Positions 20,143-31,881 of a stretch of 64,000 nucleotides of DNA are shown piece after piece. The notes under the pieces are model-generated. The model saw only the letters and a list, made by a program, of their open reading frames with translations, ran no database searches and was not told the origin of the DNA. Source of the DNA: Ryuthela nishihirai (Eukaryota > Arthropoda > Arachnida > Araneae > Heptathelidae); assembly GCA_038380435.1 (NCBI GenBank), contig JAWZYU010000019.1, positions 30,653,801 to 30,717,800 on the forward strand. Reading direction: 5' to 3'. The translations under genes and the position numbers were made by a program. Positions within the stretch are counted from its first letter, which is position 1. Each line of letters begins with the position of its first letter.

Positions 20143-23100
20143 CTCATTACGAGCTTCTGTCTGTGGTGAGGGGACCACCCTGTGAAGGTTCCGCTGGCTC
20201 GGGTACCTTCACAAGGTCCTGAACGCTCGCCTACGTGTTTGCTGTATGCGGAGACCTGTGTCCCTGGAAAGGAGGATCCTGGCGGTTGCTCGGGGTCCTC
20301 GTCTCTTCTCCATCAGCTCATTACTTGTGGGGCCCTCTTTGGCCGTTTTGCCGTTGGGGAGCCTGTCTGTCGTCGGGCTGGGCAGTGAATTCGGGGGCCA
20401 CTACTTTGGCCTCTGCTTCAGGTGAACAGGAGGTCCTGGGGTGGTCCTCTCAGGATCAATCGACTGGTGGGCAGGTCCTGCTAAGGTCAGCCATGCAGAG
20501 TGGTGAGTAACCTTGTCCACTTCTGGTCAATGGTTTGCAAGTTTCCCCATGGATTTATTTTAATTTTGCAGTTTTCTTTCATTTGTGAGAACGAGTTGTT
20601 TGTCACTTTTCCTCATTTTTCTGCTTTTTCCTTTTGTGAGTCCTCAGGGGATATTCTCACATTTCTGTTTTAATTTTCCTTTTGTTTCGTAGTGAGGGCT
20701 TGGCTCACTGGCTGTGTGGGTATGGTGCCGGGCAGCCCTGGCGTCCGTTTGGGCGTCCCCTTGTTGGACTCCTTGGTGGGTGGGGACAACAGGCACTAAA
20801 TCCCAAAAAACAAACACGACCCCTAAAAAAGATAATTCTCTGGAGAATGCTGCTAAAAGCGCTTGGCAGGAGCCCCCGTCTTCTGTGTCTTCGCTATCAT
20901 CATCGCCGTCGTCTTCGTGTGTTTCTCTGTCTCCCAAGATTTCTGGTCATCCACTTTACGGCCAGTGCCTACGTAATGGGAATGCATGCAGATTTTAAGA
21001 CGCGAAGCGACAGCAGCGCTAGTTACGTTTTCGTCCACTTGGCACTGGCGATCAGCTGTTTCGCTTGCTACTTGCTTCGTAGCAGTATAGGTTGTTACAC
21101 TGTTTACCGCTTGCTTCAAGATTGGGTTCTGATACGGATTTGTTCATATGTGATTATTTACTGTTCTGTATACTTTCTGCTGTCTTTAACTAGGAGTCTG
21201 AACGATGATGCAGTATTGTGTGATGTTTTGCAGAAGCGAAACTCAGTTTCTATCGAATCTATTTCAAACTGGATCTACAAGACATGTGGCTGCATCAATA
21301 TGTCGACAACGTAACGATGACATGAGTAATTAGGAAAAAAAATTTCTGAGATCACTTCTGCATAAATAATATTTTGGAATCGCAGCAACCTTTACAATAT
21401 ACGGAATTCCTCCATCTCTTCTTTATCCTCCTAATCCCTCGAGTTTCTGGCTCAAAAGAGCAAGGCCAAATGCTCTCTGCTGTACTTCAATTCACAGTGG
21501 AGGAGCTTCGCCTTGCTTTGTACGCTTCTTGTGCATCTGCTGCCGGGCCAGACAATGTCCACTATGCTCCAACATCTCTTACCATCGAGTAAGGATCGGC
21601 TGCTTCAACCGTATTTTCATCGAGGAGCAGTTTCCGGACTCCTGGCGGGAGGCCATCGTCTTGACCTTTCCCAAGCCAAGCAAAGATCCCAAGATTCCTT
21701 CGAATTATCGTCCAATTGCGTTGATAAGCTGCGTCTGCAAGGTATTGGGAAGAGTGGTAAATACCAGGCTGGCCTGGTATTTGGAACATCACGGCATTCT
21801 TTCCAACACCCAGTGTGGCTTTCGAAGACACAAGTCTACTGTAGACCACATGATCCGCCTCGAATCGGCGATCAGGAATTCATTTTTGTGTCGAGAGCAC
21901 CTGGTGTCCATTTTCTTTGACATCGAAAAAGTGTACAACGCAGCATGAAGATTCGGCATTCTTCGTGACGTCTATAGCTTCGGCTTGCGAGGTCACATGC
22001 CGAACTTCTTCGCCAATTATATCTCGTAATTTTCGAGTTCGTATTGTCAACACTCTGTCGTGGCATTTCCCTCAAGAACAGGGGGTGCCACAACGCTGCG
22101 TCATGAGTGTTACGCTTTTCACTGTCAAGATAACATCTATTACACGGCAACTTCCTCCGACTGTAGGCAATGCCTTCTATGTTGACGACTTTAATAACTT
22201 TTGCTTGTCGTCCAGCATGAGGGTCATTGAACGACAACTACAAACTACCCTGAACAATCTCTCGGTTTCGGCGACGGCCAATAGGTTTCGGTTCTGCCCA
22301 CAGAAGGCCGCTTGTGTGCACTTTTGCCGCAAGCGTAATATTCATCTGGACCCCGAGCTGCGGCTCGGGGGTAACATCAGTTCAGTTGTGGAGGAGACCA
22401 AGTTTCTTGGTCTCATACTCGACCGAAAATTGACCTTTTTACTTCATATTCGACATCTCAGGTCCAAGTGCACGCAGGCATTGAACATCCTCAAGGTCCT
22501 CCCTCCCTTTCTTGGGGGACAGACCGATGTTCTTTGCTCTGCCTCTACAGTGCACTTGTCTGGTTGAAACTAGACTATGGATCCTAGATGTACGACTCCG
22601 TCTGGGATTCGGTGGTGAAGGTGCTGGACCCTCTACACCATCAGGCCCTCTGTGTTTCCATGGAGTCCTTCTTCACTTCGTTGGTCCAGAGTTTCTACAT
22701 TGAGACTGACGACCTAAGTGAAGCCATTTCCACCGTGGTTCGCTTTTTCCCTTCCTGGGAATTTTCCCAGTGCAGGACGGGGAAGCCTTTACACCCGACT
22801 GTGTGTATCGGCAACTCTTTGCCAGTCATTGTGCTGAGCATCCAGACTTCTTGCCTGTCTTCACAGATGGCTCGAAGTCTGGCACATCAGTAGGATCAGT
22901 CATGGTCTGCTGTGATGTAATCATTGCAGACCAGATCCCACTGGAGCGTTCCATCCTCACTGCAGAATTGCATGCTATCAGCCTTGCCTTGGACCACATA
23001 GCAGCTAAGTATCATCGTCGGTGTGTGCTTTACACCACTCGCTTTGCTCGCTATAGGCTTTGATCTCTATGAGGCATCGGCCTCACATGTTCTCTCCAAG

Positions 23101-24074
23101 ATCTGCCAGCAGCTTCATCAACTGGCAGCCACCACCACTGTTCTCTTCTGTTGGGTGCCTGGTGACGTTGTAATCAGGAGCAATTACTTGGCAGGCGGAC
23201 GATGAACCTAAGTACGAGTTTTGCGACACCATTTTAACGATCAAACATATTTTAATCTCGTGTCCCTCTTTTAACTTTCAACGACGTATGTTTTTTAACT
23301 TTCATGATTTTACACCCGAGCCCCTTACACTCGGACATCTTTTATCCGATGGCTGTGTTTTAACCACTGTTTATGCGTTTTTACCTTTTACTGGTTATTT
23401 TACACGTTTTCGATTTTTTTTTACTATATTTCCTAGATTATACACTGGTTTGTGATTTTCAGTGGGTCCTATTCACCCATTTTTATTGTTGAGTTATACA
23501 CTTGTTGATTCTTTTTAGGGGTGGGGGTGGCTCAGTCGGTAGCGCGTCAGGCTCGTAATCTGTAGTTCCCAGGTTCGAGTCCCAGCTGGGTCAGCGTTGA
23601 GATTTATCTCCGCAATAATTCCTCGCCCTGCTCACGGTCAGTAGGGGACACCGATGGGCTTGAAAAGACCGCCGTCCGTCGGATGGGACGTTAAGCCGTG
23701 GCCCCGTGTGCGGGAGAGCCATACCCTGTGCACGTTAAAGAACACGCTGAATGGCCTTGATGGGAGGCTACCATCTGTCTTCCAACAGCTGTTCCAGTGG
23801 GTCCCCTCCCCCAACCTTCTCTGAGCTTTCGGGATCCATGTGACCTGGCCATTTAGCCCATGGTGTGCAAAAAAGTGCCGCTCAGAGGTAAAACAACCCA
23901 ACCCAAATGATTCTCTTTATTCCTCCTTTTTATACTCATCTTTATTCCTCTGTTTTGTTTCTATCAATTTTTACCTTTGGTTGTGGATTAACTGACTTTT
24001 ATCACTTTGTCTTTTTGTTTGGCGCAATATAGCCTTAGCTACTCTTGCGCCAAAAAATCCCAAACAACCAACCA
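20143..24074 (+). mobile_element. Jockey-like LINE, internally deleted and dead
   Basis: It is flanked by accctgcct (20134-20142) and accctgtcct (24075-24084), a slightly decayed TSD. A 5' region comes first, then an ORF1-like Ser/Pro/Lys-rich start (about 20790-20960). Reverse transcriptase follows: FTVEELRLALYAS, NYRPIALISC, a FFDIEK motif A, QEQGVPQ motif B, a YVDD catalytic box at about 22177, and KFLGLILDRKL. RNase H is marked by TDGSKS at about 22867. The 3' UTR ends ccaaaaaatcccaaacaacc. The AP-endonuclease part expected before the RT is missing, and stops and frameshifts break the frame repeatedly. It lies in the second intron of the PAN-ZP gene. Confidence 0.88.
23516..23904 (+). repeat. 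SINE-1 inside the LINE 3' UTR
   Basis: Near-consensus. Flanks tgattcttttta and tgattctcttta differ at one base. Confidence 0.93.
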
Positions 24075-24280
24075 ACCCTGTCCTTGGTCAGAAAGGAAAC
24101 ACAGATGGACTTGAAAAGGAGCTGGCCATAGGATTCAACGTTGAGCCACGGCTCCGCGTTCTGGTGAACTATACCCTGTGCATGTTAAAGAACGCGATGG
24201 ATAATCTCGACGATAGGCTTCCATTTAGCTTCTATCAGCTGCCCAGTGGGACTATCAGCTGCCCAGTGGGACCCTCAATC

Positions 24281-24771
24281 TGCACTTCTTATACAAATAT
24301 CTACAGTTTATAACGGTAAACTATTTCTTGTTTTCATGTTTAATTAAGGTTTAATGAAATATTTACTATTCTAATTATGGTTCTCTTTAGTGTAACTGTA
24401 AATATTAGATTTTGAATTTAACATAAATATTATATCCCATGTTTCCGACTATTTTGAGCTGGTGGTGCGATACATTGTACAAAAACAAAAGTCCAACTCA
24501 GAGTGATGATAAAAAAAATCTTTTAGTGAGCTCTTAATTTGTGGCTGCATTCTTTTAATGTATATGCATTGTTTCTTCTCATTATCCAAACAATCTCTCC
24601 CTTAACAAAACAACCATTGTTGCTCTTCAGACAATATAAATTTCCACCTTCTGCGATTCTTTTCCGTTAGTAATCTTCATAAGACAAAAGAACGACCAAA
24701 TTGAAGCTTGCGAATGCTTACAAAGAAATTTCTTAGATGAACTAAAACTCTGAACAGATAATAATCTAACG
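24281..24771. other. AT-rich intronic sequence, nothing recognised
   Basis: No repeat or exon seen. Confidence 0.45.
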
Positions 24772-24783
24772 GCCTGTAAAATG

Positions 24784-25189
24784 GGGATGGGGGTGGCTCA
24801 GTCGGTAGCGCGCCAGGCTCGTAATCTGTAGTTCCCAGGTTCGTAATCTGTAGTTCCCAGGTTCGAGTCCCAGCTGGGTCAGCGTTGAGATTTATCTCCG
24901 CAAAATTCCTTGCCCTGCCCACGGTCAGTAGGGGACACCGATGGGCTTGGAAAGGCCGCCGTCCGTTGGATGGGACGTTAAGCCGTTTGTCCCGTGTGCG
25001 GGAGAGCCATACCCTGTGCACGTTAAAGAACACGCTGGATGGCCTTGACGGGAGGCTACCATCTGTCTCCCAACAGCTGTTCCAGTGGTCCGCTCCCCCA
25101 ACCTTCTCTGAGCCTACGGGGTCCATGTGACCTGGCCATTTAGCCCATGGTGTGCAAAAAAGTGCCGCTCAGAGGTAAAACAACCCAAA
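24784..25189 (+). repeat. SINE-1 with doubled anticodon arm
   Basis: The block gttcgtaatctgtagttccc is tandemly repeated, so the spacing between A and B boxes is about 22 bp longer. TSD gcctgtaaaatg at 24772-24783 and 25190-25201. Confidence 0.95.
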
Positions 25190-25201
25190 GCCTGTAAAAT
25201 G

Positions 25202-25569
25202 TAAATGTTTACACTTTACAACGAAACACTTTTAATTTTGCAAAACTCTTTCATCCGTAACACTGATAAAGCAATATCTATAGCACACTTTTGATAATTC
25301 AAAATTGTTACCGCAAAAAAACATGTATGGCTACTTCTTTAAATAAATTTTATTAGTTAATACGTATAATCCCCTATTTCGATTTCAACAAATTTTTTTT
25401 AAATATTCACTTTAAAAAAGCTGACCAGCAGGATATAGATAATTGAGTGATATAAATATATAAAAATTTAATTGAAGCATTTTTTTTCAACTTTAGAAAA
25501 GGAATTAAAATTTGCATAATCCTACATATTTTGGGTCACATATGAAGCTCTTTCATATCGCACTGATTG
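25202..25569. other. AT-rich intronic sequence, nothing recognised
   Basis: No repeat or exon seen. Confidence 0.45.
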
Positions 25570-26150
25570 AGAAATTTTGGGTTAAATAACCAGGTCACAC
25601 AGACCTCAAAAGATCGGAGGTGGTTGGGGAAAGAAAATCTACTGGATAGGTGTTAGTTACAGCCAACCAGCTTGTTCTTTCATGTTCAGAGGGGGGCGGG
25701 GGTGGCTCAGTCGGTAGCGCGCCAGGCTCGTAATCTGTAGTTCCTAGGTTCGAGTCCCAGCTGGGTCAGCGTTGAGATTTATCTCCGCAAATTTCCCCGC
25801 CCTGCCCACGGTCAGTAGGGGACACCGATGGACTTGGAAAAGCCGCCGTCCGTCGGATGGGACGTTAAGCCGTGGCCCCGTCTGTGGGAGAGCCATACCC
25901 TGTGCACGTTAAAGAACACGCTGGATGGCCTTGACGGGAGGCTACCATCTGTCTCCCAACAGCTGTTCCAGTGGGTCCCCTCCCCCAACCTTCTCTGAGC
26001 CTTCGGGGTCCATGTGAACTGGCCATTTAGCCCATGGTGTGCAAAAAAGTGCCGATCAGAGGTAAAACAACCCAACCCATGTTCAGAGGATTCATCCAAT
26101 AGTGGCATTTCCAAGCCTGTCGGTGTACAATTTTCTCATTGAGAGTACGG
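25570..26150 (-). repeat. Old SINE-1 interrupted by a young SINE
   Basis: Reverse-complement pieces at 25570-25680 and 26090-26150 (ccaagcctgtcggtgtac). Confidence 0.7.
25693..26077 (+). repeat. SINE-1, full length, nested
   Basis: TSD catgttcagagg at 25681-25692 and 26078-26089. Confidence 0.95.
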
Positions 26151-26213
26151 GGATTGCAGAAGAAGTTTTCGTCTTACGCACAATTGCTACTGAAACTTGA
26201 TGATGTAGGTCTG

Positions 26214-26545
26214 AGTTGTGTTGTTTTTACCTCTGAGTGGTACTTTTTTTTGCATACAATAGAATAAAAGGTCAGGTCACAAGACTACAAGGGGCCGCAG
26301 AGAAGGTGCGGAAAGGGACCCACTGGATAGCTGTTAGGAGACAGATGATAGTCTCCCGTCAAGGCTTTACAACGTGTTTTATAACGTGCATGTGGTATTT
26401 TTCTCATGCATATGGAACCACGGCTTTACCACCATTCGACGGACGGCGGCCTTTCCAAGCCCATCGGTGTGCCCTTTCTCACTGACGGTAGCGGTAGTTA
26501 GCGAAAAAAAAGTCTCAACGTAGGTTCCGTTGGGGCTCTTATCTG
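26214..26545 (-). repeat. SINE-1, older
   Basis: The full body is recognisable in reverse; the tRNA-like head is decayed. Confidence 0.85.
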
Positions 26546-27160
26546 GTTAAAAGAAAAAAATTGAGTAAACTAAGTTTTCCGAGATAACCAAGTTTTTTGT
26601 TGAAATAAAACTAATTTTCAAAAAAAATTTCAAATATTGTGAAAAAATCTTAGAGGAAAAGACATATTTGAATTTTTTAGTCTAAAGTTTTGAAAATTAT
26701 TTTACTTATCAACTGCAAATTTTGTAAATTATGTTGATAATCTGTAATCCAGCTAAAGATACCATGTGGCATATTTGACTAAAGCCATGCAAAATATTAA
26801 ATAATACGAAAGTTTCTTGGAACCAAACTTTAAAAAAATAAAATTCCTATAAAATATAAGTTTACCTCTGAGTTTGTCAGTCGAAATTATTTTTACACCT
26901 GTACATGAATTGTAGACAGTGTCTCCCCTATATTCTCTCTGCTACGTAAAATGTTTAAATAGAAGACTGAAGTATTAAAAAGCGAAACATTTCTTTACGA
27001 AATGATTATTTTTGGATGGAGCTTTGTTTTTTAATTCTGCGATACAATTATTTTATCCATTCAGTAAAAATAGCAATAACATGAATATATTCTGAAAAAA
27101 TATTTTTAATGTTAACAATAGTTTGCAATTTTTTTCCGCCATTTTTTCTTCACTAACCAG
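26546..27160. other. AT-rich intronic sequence, nothing recognised
   Basis: No repeat seen; a possible microexon follows at its end. Confidence 0.45.
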
Positions 27161-27187
27161 TCGGTGTCGTGTCGCAGTCTGCAATTG
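27161..27187 (+). other. Candidate 27-nt cassette microexon
   Basis: A strong acceptor (cattttttcttcactaaccag) and a consensus donor (GTAAGT) bound 27 nt in the intron between two phase-0 exon ends. Inclusion would add nine residues, SVSCRSLQL, without shifting the frame. The flanking ZP residues join naturally without it, so it would be optional. No transcript evidence. Confidence 0.3.
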
Positions 27188-27364
27188 GTAAGTTCTGGAA
27201 TAAACCAAGGAAAGTTAAATAAGTTTGAGCTTGCATATTAATTAATATACTGTAAAAAATACTTCACTTGACAAAATAGAAATAATTTTTTCTAGTGTAG
27301 AGGCAAAAGTAAATGACTTCTGATATTAATTGCTGCATTAACCTCACTTTAAACTTATTTTCAG

Positions 27365-27507
27365 GGCAACAACCAGTTCACGAACGACATAGTGATCCAG
27401 CACCATGATATGATCGTCACGAACCAAGACCTTGGAGTGTCGGTTCACTGCCAGTACGATCTGTCCAACAGGAGCGTCGCTCATGGTGTTCGCCTCGAGG
27501 TCAATGG
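27365..27507 (+). CDS. PAN-ZP domain protein, second ZP exon
   Basis: This exon of 143 bp continues the ZP module: NQFTNDIVIQHHDMIVT, QDLGVSVHCQYDLSNRSV and RLEVNG. The QHHDMIVT and HCQYDL blocks are highly conserved in arthropod ZP proteins. The acceptor is aacttattttcag, phase 0, following directly on CDVKQE of the previous exon. The donor is GTGAGT after two bases of a codon. With the earlier exons this gives an unbroken frame of about 195 codons spanning the PAN and ZP-N regions, with no stop and intact splice borders, so the gene looks functional. Confidence 0.92.
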
Positions 27508-27743
27508 GTGAGTGACCTTTTGCCTTTTCTGGTGTGCACATCAACACGTAGATATAGAAAACAAAAAAGTGTAAGGAAGAATATTCTAATCTTTATGATG
27601 TAAGAGGAGTTTTGATGGGGTGAGAACACACAGAATTTTATGGAGATCCAATACGAATGGTTTATAAGATATCTGGGTTTGGAGGTATTTGCAGAAAGGA
27701 TTCTTTTATGGGAAGGCTGTAGAAGAAAGATGCTTTATAAGAA

Positions 27744-28030
27744 GGGTTGGATTGTTTTACCTCTGAGCGGCACTTTTTTGCACACCATGGGATAAATGGT
27801 CAGGTCATATGGACCCCGAAGGCTCAGAGAACGTTGGGGGAGGGGACCCACTGGAACAGCTGTTGGGAGACAGATGGTAGCCTCCCGTCAAGGTCATCTA
27901 GCGTGTTCTTTAACGTGCACAGGGCATGGCTCTCCAGCACACAAGCCACGGCTTAACGTCCCATCCGACGGACGACGGTCTTTCCAAGCCCATCGGTGCC
28001 CTACTGACCATGGGCAGGGCGGGGAATTGT
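27744..28030 (-). repeat. SINE-1, head missing
   Basis: Reverse copy, from the constant 3' end to the 'gggcagggcggggaatt' segment; 5'-truncated at integration. Confidence 0.9.
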
Positions 28031-28102
28031 ATTAATTTAATTTCCTCAAAAATAGAGGTTTGAATATGATTGAATGATGCCATCCGATGTTCCACTATAC
28101 AG

Positions 28103-28197
28103 GACAGTACTACATCTTATGGGTGGCACCAAATTCCACCTTCGTGTGCTGGTTGAGGCCTATCAAAACACTGACATTGAGGCTGCGAAGCAGTGGA
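28103..28197 (+). CDS. Possible third ZP exon of the PAN-ZP gene
   Basis: The frame follows an acceptor tccactatacag; one base completes the codon left open at 27507. 31 codons follow, including HLMGGTKFHLRVLVEAY and NTDIEAAKQW, up to a consensus donor GTGAGT at 28198. ZP-C subdomains have a comparable stretch (MR-V-D---G-DI-AA---G--L), and the phase fits, so this is plausibly the next exon. The match is weak and I am not certain. A diverged copy of its second half lies 144 bp downstream. No further exon of the gene was found in the window. Confidence 0.45.
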
Positions 28198-28436
28198 GTG
28201 AGTACCTGTCGTTTACATTACTTTAGTATTATCGAAATCTTTGATTCGTTGCATTTTGTAATTTTCAACTTTCGAATTTTGAGCCCTGTGTGCTGGTTGA
28301 TGCCTATCGGAACGCTGACATTAAGGCTGCGGAGCAGCTGGGAGAGGACCTTTCGTCTAAATCGGCTTAATATTATCAAATTAGTCAGTTCATTCATATC
28401 TCTAATTATGGAACTTTCGAATTTTGAACCATGCCG
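28144..28436 (+). repeat. 144-bp direct duplication covering the exon end
   Basis: Units begin at 28144 and 28288 (both gtgtgctggttga). They agree best over the first 60 bp, which is the coding part, and again at the end (actttcgaattttga). In the second unit the GTGAGT donor has become a non-donor (gagagg). Confidence 0.85.
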
Positions 28437-28618
28437 TTGATTTATTGCCAATATGAATAGGTAGCATTATGGTCTAATTATTACTGCCACTCTGTACATG
28501 AATTGTGCCGAAAGTCCACCATTATTTAAGGGGTAAATTAGAGCTCTTTTAATTTTAAAACATGATATTCGCTACTTAAATATCAGATATTTGAGACAGA
28601 TGTCCAAGTTTGAAGGTG

Positions 28619-28830
28619 TCGTGGATGGTTGGGTGAGGGGACCCACTGGACAGATGTTGGGAAAAGGATGTCAGCCTCCCGTCAAGGCTATCCAGCGTAT
28701 TCTTCAACGTGTCTGGGTGTGTCTCTCCCACGCACGGATCACTGCTTAACGTCCCATCCGACGGACGGCGGACTTTTGAAGCCCAACAGTGACCCCTATT
28801 CACTGTAGACAGAGCGGGGAGTGTGGCAGA
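28619..28830 (-). repeat. SINE-1, partial and old
   Basis: Middle of the body only, reverse orientation. Confidence 0.8.
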
Positions 28831-29099
28831 GAGAGGTGTCTGAAGATGACATGGAATCCGTCATGAAAATAATATATGTGGGTCTGAACAGAATTCATCC
28901 TTTGTAGAATTTACTTTTACTTGCATTCTTCTTAATACAGTAAAATTCCGAGAGTCCAGCACCTTATATTTCGAGACTCCCGATAAATTCGGCATTCTGA
29001 GCACATGAGAAACGAGCCCATTGTCAGCCCGCCATTTTCAGTGCATCTGAAAGCATTGACTTAATCACGCTTGATGTTTTTGCTAACTACAGCCGACAA

Positions 29100-29457
29100 G
29101 GGTTGGGTTGTTTTACCTCTGAGCGGCCCTTTTTTGCACACCATGGGCTAAATGGCCAGGTCACATGGACCCCGAAGGCTCAGAGAAGGTTGGGAGACAG
29201 ATGGTAGCCTCCCGTCAAGGCCATCCAGTGTGTTCTTTAACGTGTACAGGGTATAGCTCTCCCGCACACGGGGCCACGGCTTAACGTCCCATCCGACGGA
29301 CGGCGGCCTTTCCAAGACCATCGGTGTCCCCTACTGACCGTGGGCAGGGCGGGGAATTTTACGGAGATAAATCTCAACGCTGACCCCAGCTGGGACTCGA
29401 ACCTGGGAACTACAGATCACGAGCCTGGAGCGCTACCGACTGAGCCACCCCCGCCCC
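29100..29457 (-). repeat. SINE-1, with internal deletion
   Basis: About 25 bp missing near 29190 (the 'acccactggaacagctgtt' part). TSD gccgacaa at 29092-29099 and 29458-29465. Confidence 0.92.
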
Positions 29458-29677
29458 GCCGACAACGGAGTTTGCACGTAAAAGAACACGCTAAGACCCA
29501 AGACGATGAGGCAATTAAAGATTTCAGCTTAAAACGTTCAACGAATATCGTTAAGAATCAAGATCTATATTACTCTATCTTCATCATTTCTTTCCCATAA
29601 AAAGCCAATTTAAAAAGTTATGTTTAGCTCCACGTTTCATTTGAAATTATAGTGGGAATATAAAAAAGAAAGTGGAG

Positions 29678-30016
29678 GGGGAAGGCCCAGTCGGTAGCGC
29701 TCCAGACTCGTAATCTATAGTTTCCAGGTCGGAGTCCGAATTCTGCCAATTTGAGGTTTATCTCCGGAAAACCTGCCCTCTATCAGAAAAGGAATATCGA
29801 TGGGTTTAGAAAGGGAAGTTTCTTTTATGTGCAGGAAAGCCTGTGAATGTTTAAAAACACAGTGAATGGTCTTAACGGGAGGCTTCCATCTGTCTCCTAA
29901 CAGCTGTCTGGAAGACCCTTTTTCCCACTTTCTTCGAATCCTTGGGGGTTCTTGTGACCTGGTCATTTAAATCATTGTGTGCAAAAAAGATTACTCAGGG
30001 GTAAAATAACCCAACG
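29678..30016 (+). repeat. SINE-1, old, near full length
   Basis: Head to constant 3' end recognisable with many substitutions and small deletions. Confidence 0.85.
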
Positions 30017-30880
30017 CAAAAAAAATAAATCTAAAAATTGGTTTAATAAAACGTTTAAAATTTGTACTTTTTTGTCTTTAACAAAGTGCTAAATCGGGAA
30101 AATTGCATTTTTATTTGTAGTCGGCAAATGAAAAGAGAATTGAGCAATAAGGAATCCATTTCCAATGCAACAGTTGTTCCTAAGAAATCATTGTTTGAAA
30201 GTAAGGCGTTTGCTCTTCCAATTACTTTACGCAAGAATCCGTTTTGTTCCTCATTATTGCAGCGTTCGCATTTCCATGACTACACTCTCACGAGCGAAAA
30301 TCTTACAAAATGAAGATAAACGCATTATGAGTTGATGGATTGCTTGGGATTTGATGAAAAATGTGGAGAGTTAATTCTTCATGTGGAAGGGAAAAGAAAA
30401 CAACTTTTTATGTCTTAAGATTAAAAAAGAAAAGTACAAAGTGTCGTTAGTTCACAAAAATTGTTCGAGAACTGCCTTATGGTTTTTTTTTATTCATCCA
30501 TATCCTTTTTGTAACGTATTACTCCTAAAAATATCTCTGTTTTGCAGATGAATTTAAATTTCTTTTTTTCAATACATGAATAATATGAAATTATTTTTTA
30601 GTTGGCTAACTTGATTTTTTTCAGAGTTAAGGCGAGTTGAAAAGAGCGATAAAAAAGGTGTACTTTTATAGTCAGTGAACACAGTGTAGAGCGACTTTTC
30701 AAGAAAATAATTAGCTATTGAAATATTCATATTTTTGACATACTCTACAGCCAATGTATTGGAATTGCACTGAGGGTGGATGGGAGGTAACTTAGGTTTC
30801 CATGTTGTGAATATAGAGAATCACATTAATAATATGATTAATGTATCATCTTTATTGTGCCTTGATGTACGAGTAGTTTT
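30017..30880. other. AT-rich unique sequence, nothing recognised
   Basis: A frame of about 80 codons near 30062-30313 shows no domain; no repeats seen. Confidence 0.4.
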
Positions 30881-30893
30881 CAATCACAGATGT

Positions 30894-31280
30894 GTGGGGC
30901 GGGGGTGGCTCAGTCGGTAGCGCGCCAGGCTCGTAATCTGCAGTTCCCAGGTTCGAGTCCCAGCTGGGTCAGCGTTGAGTATTTATCTCCGCAAAATTCC
31001 CCGCCCTGCCCACGGTCAGTAGGGGACACCGATGGACTTGGAAAGGCCGCCGTCCGTCGGATGGGACGTTAAGCCGTGGCCCCGTGTACGGGAGAGACAT
31101 ACCCTGTGCACGTTAAAGAACACGCTGGATGGCCTTGACGGGAGACTACCATCTGTCTCCCAACAGCTGTTCCAGTGGGTCCCCTCCCCCAACCTTCTCT
31201 GAGCCTCGGGGTCCATGTGACCTGGCTATTTAGCCCTTGGTGTGCAAAAAAGTGCCGCTCAGAGGTAAAACAACCCAACC
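30894..31280 (+). repeat. SINE-1, full length
   Basis: Near-consensus. TSD caatcacagatgt at 30881-30893 and 31281-31293. Confidence 0.95.
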
Positions 31281-31493
31281 CAATCACAGATGTACGATAT
31301 ACAATTGTTTTCCTATGTTCAGTCGTGGGTTTTTATTAACTAACTCGGTTCCAATAGTTCAACTGAACCAGGGCACCGTGCTCGATATAATATGTTTATA
31401 TTTATGTCAAAAATGATATTGATATGTACACTATCTGATAAAAAGTATCCGGACACCTCTCCTGAGTACTGATTCCCATATACGTCACAGTCA

Positions 31494-31881
31494 GGGGTGG
31501 GGGTGGCTCAGTCGGTAGCGCACCAGGCTCGTAATCTGCAGTTCCCAGGTTCGAGTCCCAGCTGGGTCAGCGTTGAGATTTATCTCCACAAAATTTTCCC
31601 GCCCTGCCCACGATCAGTAGGGGACACCGATGGGCTTGAAAAGGCCGCCGTCTGTCAGATGGGACGTTAAGCCGTGGCCCTGTGTGCGGGAGAGCCATAC
31701 CCTGTGCACGTTAAAGAACACGCTGGATGGCCTTGACGGGAGGCTACTATCTGTCTCCCAACAGCTGTTCCAGTGGGTCCCCCCCCAACCGTCTCTGACC
31801 CTTCGGGGTGCTTGTGGCCTGGCCATTTAGCCCATGGTGTGCAAAAAAGTGCCGCTCAGAGGTAAAACAACCCAAACAACA
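31494..31881 (+). repeat. SINE-1 inside the Tc1 element
   Basis: TSD tcacagtca at 31485-31493 and 31882-31890. The 5945-bp duplication begins within this SINE at 31691. Confidence 0.93.

Larger units (their letters stand above)
20040..24280 (+). repeat. Old SINE-1 split by a LINE
   Basis: The head and early body (20040-20133) continue at 24085-24280 (body, 3' truncated; a 19-bp stretch is doubled near 24240). Everything between is the LINE and its own SINE. Confidence 0.75.

Noticed and set aside
20182..20510. Trp/Gly-rich frames as host genes
   Set aside because: They lie in the 5' region of the jockey-like LINE and lack host-gene features.
20143..24074. LTR retrotransposon or endogenous virus
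   Set aside because: No long terminal repeats, protease or integrase; RT and RNase H order and the 3' end fit a non-LTR element.
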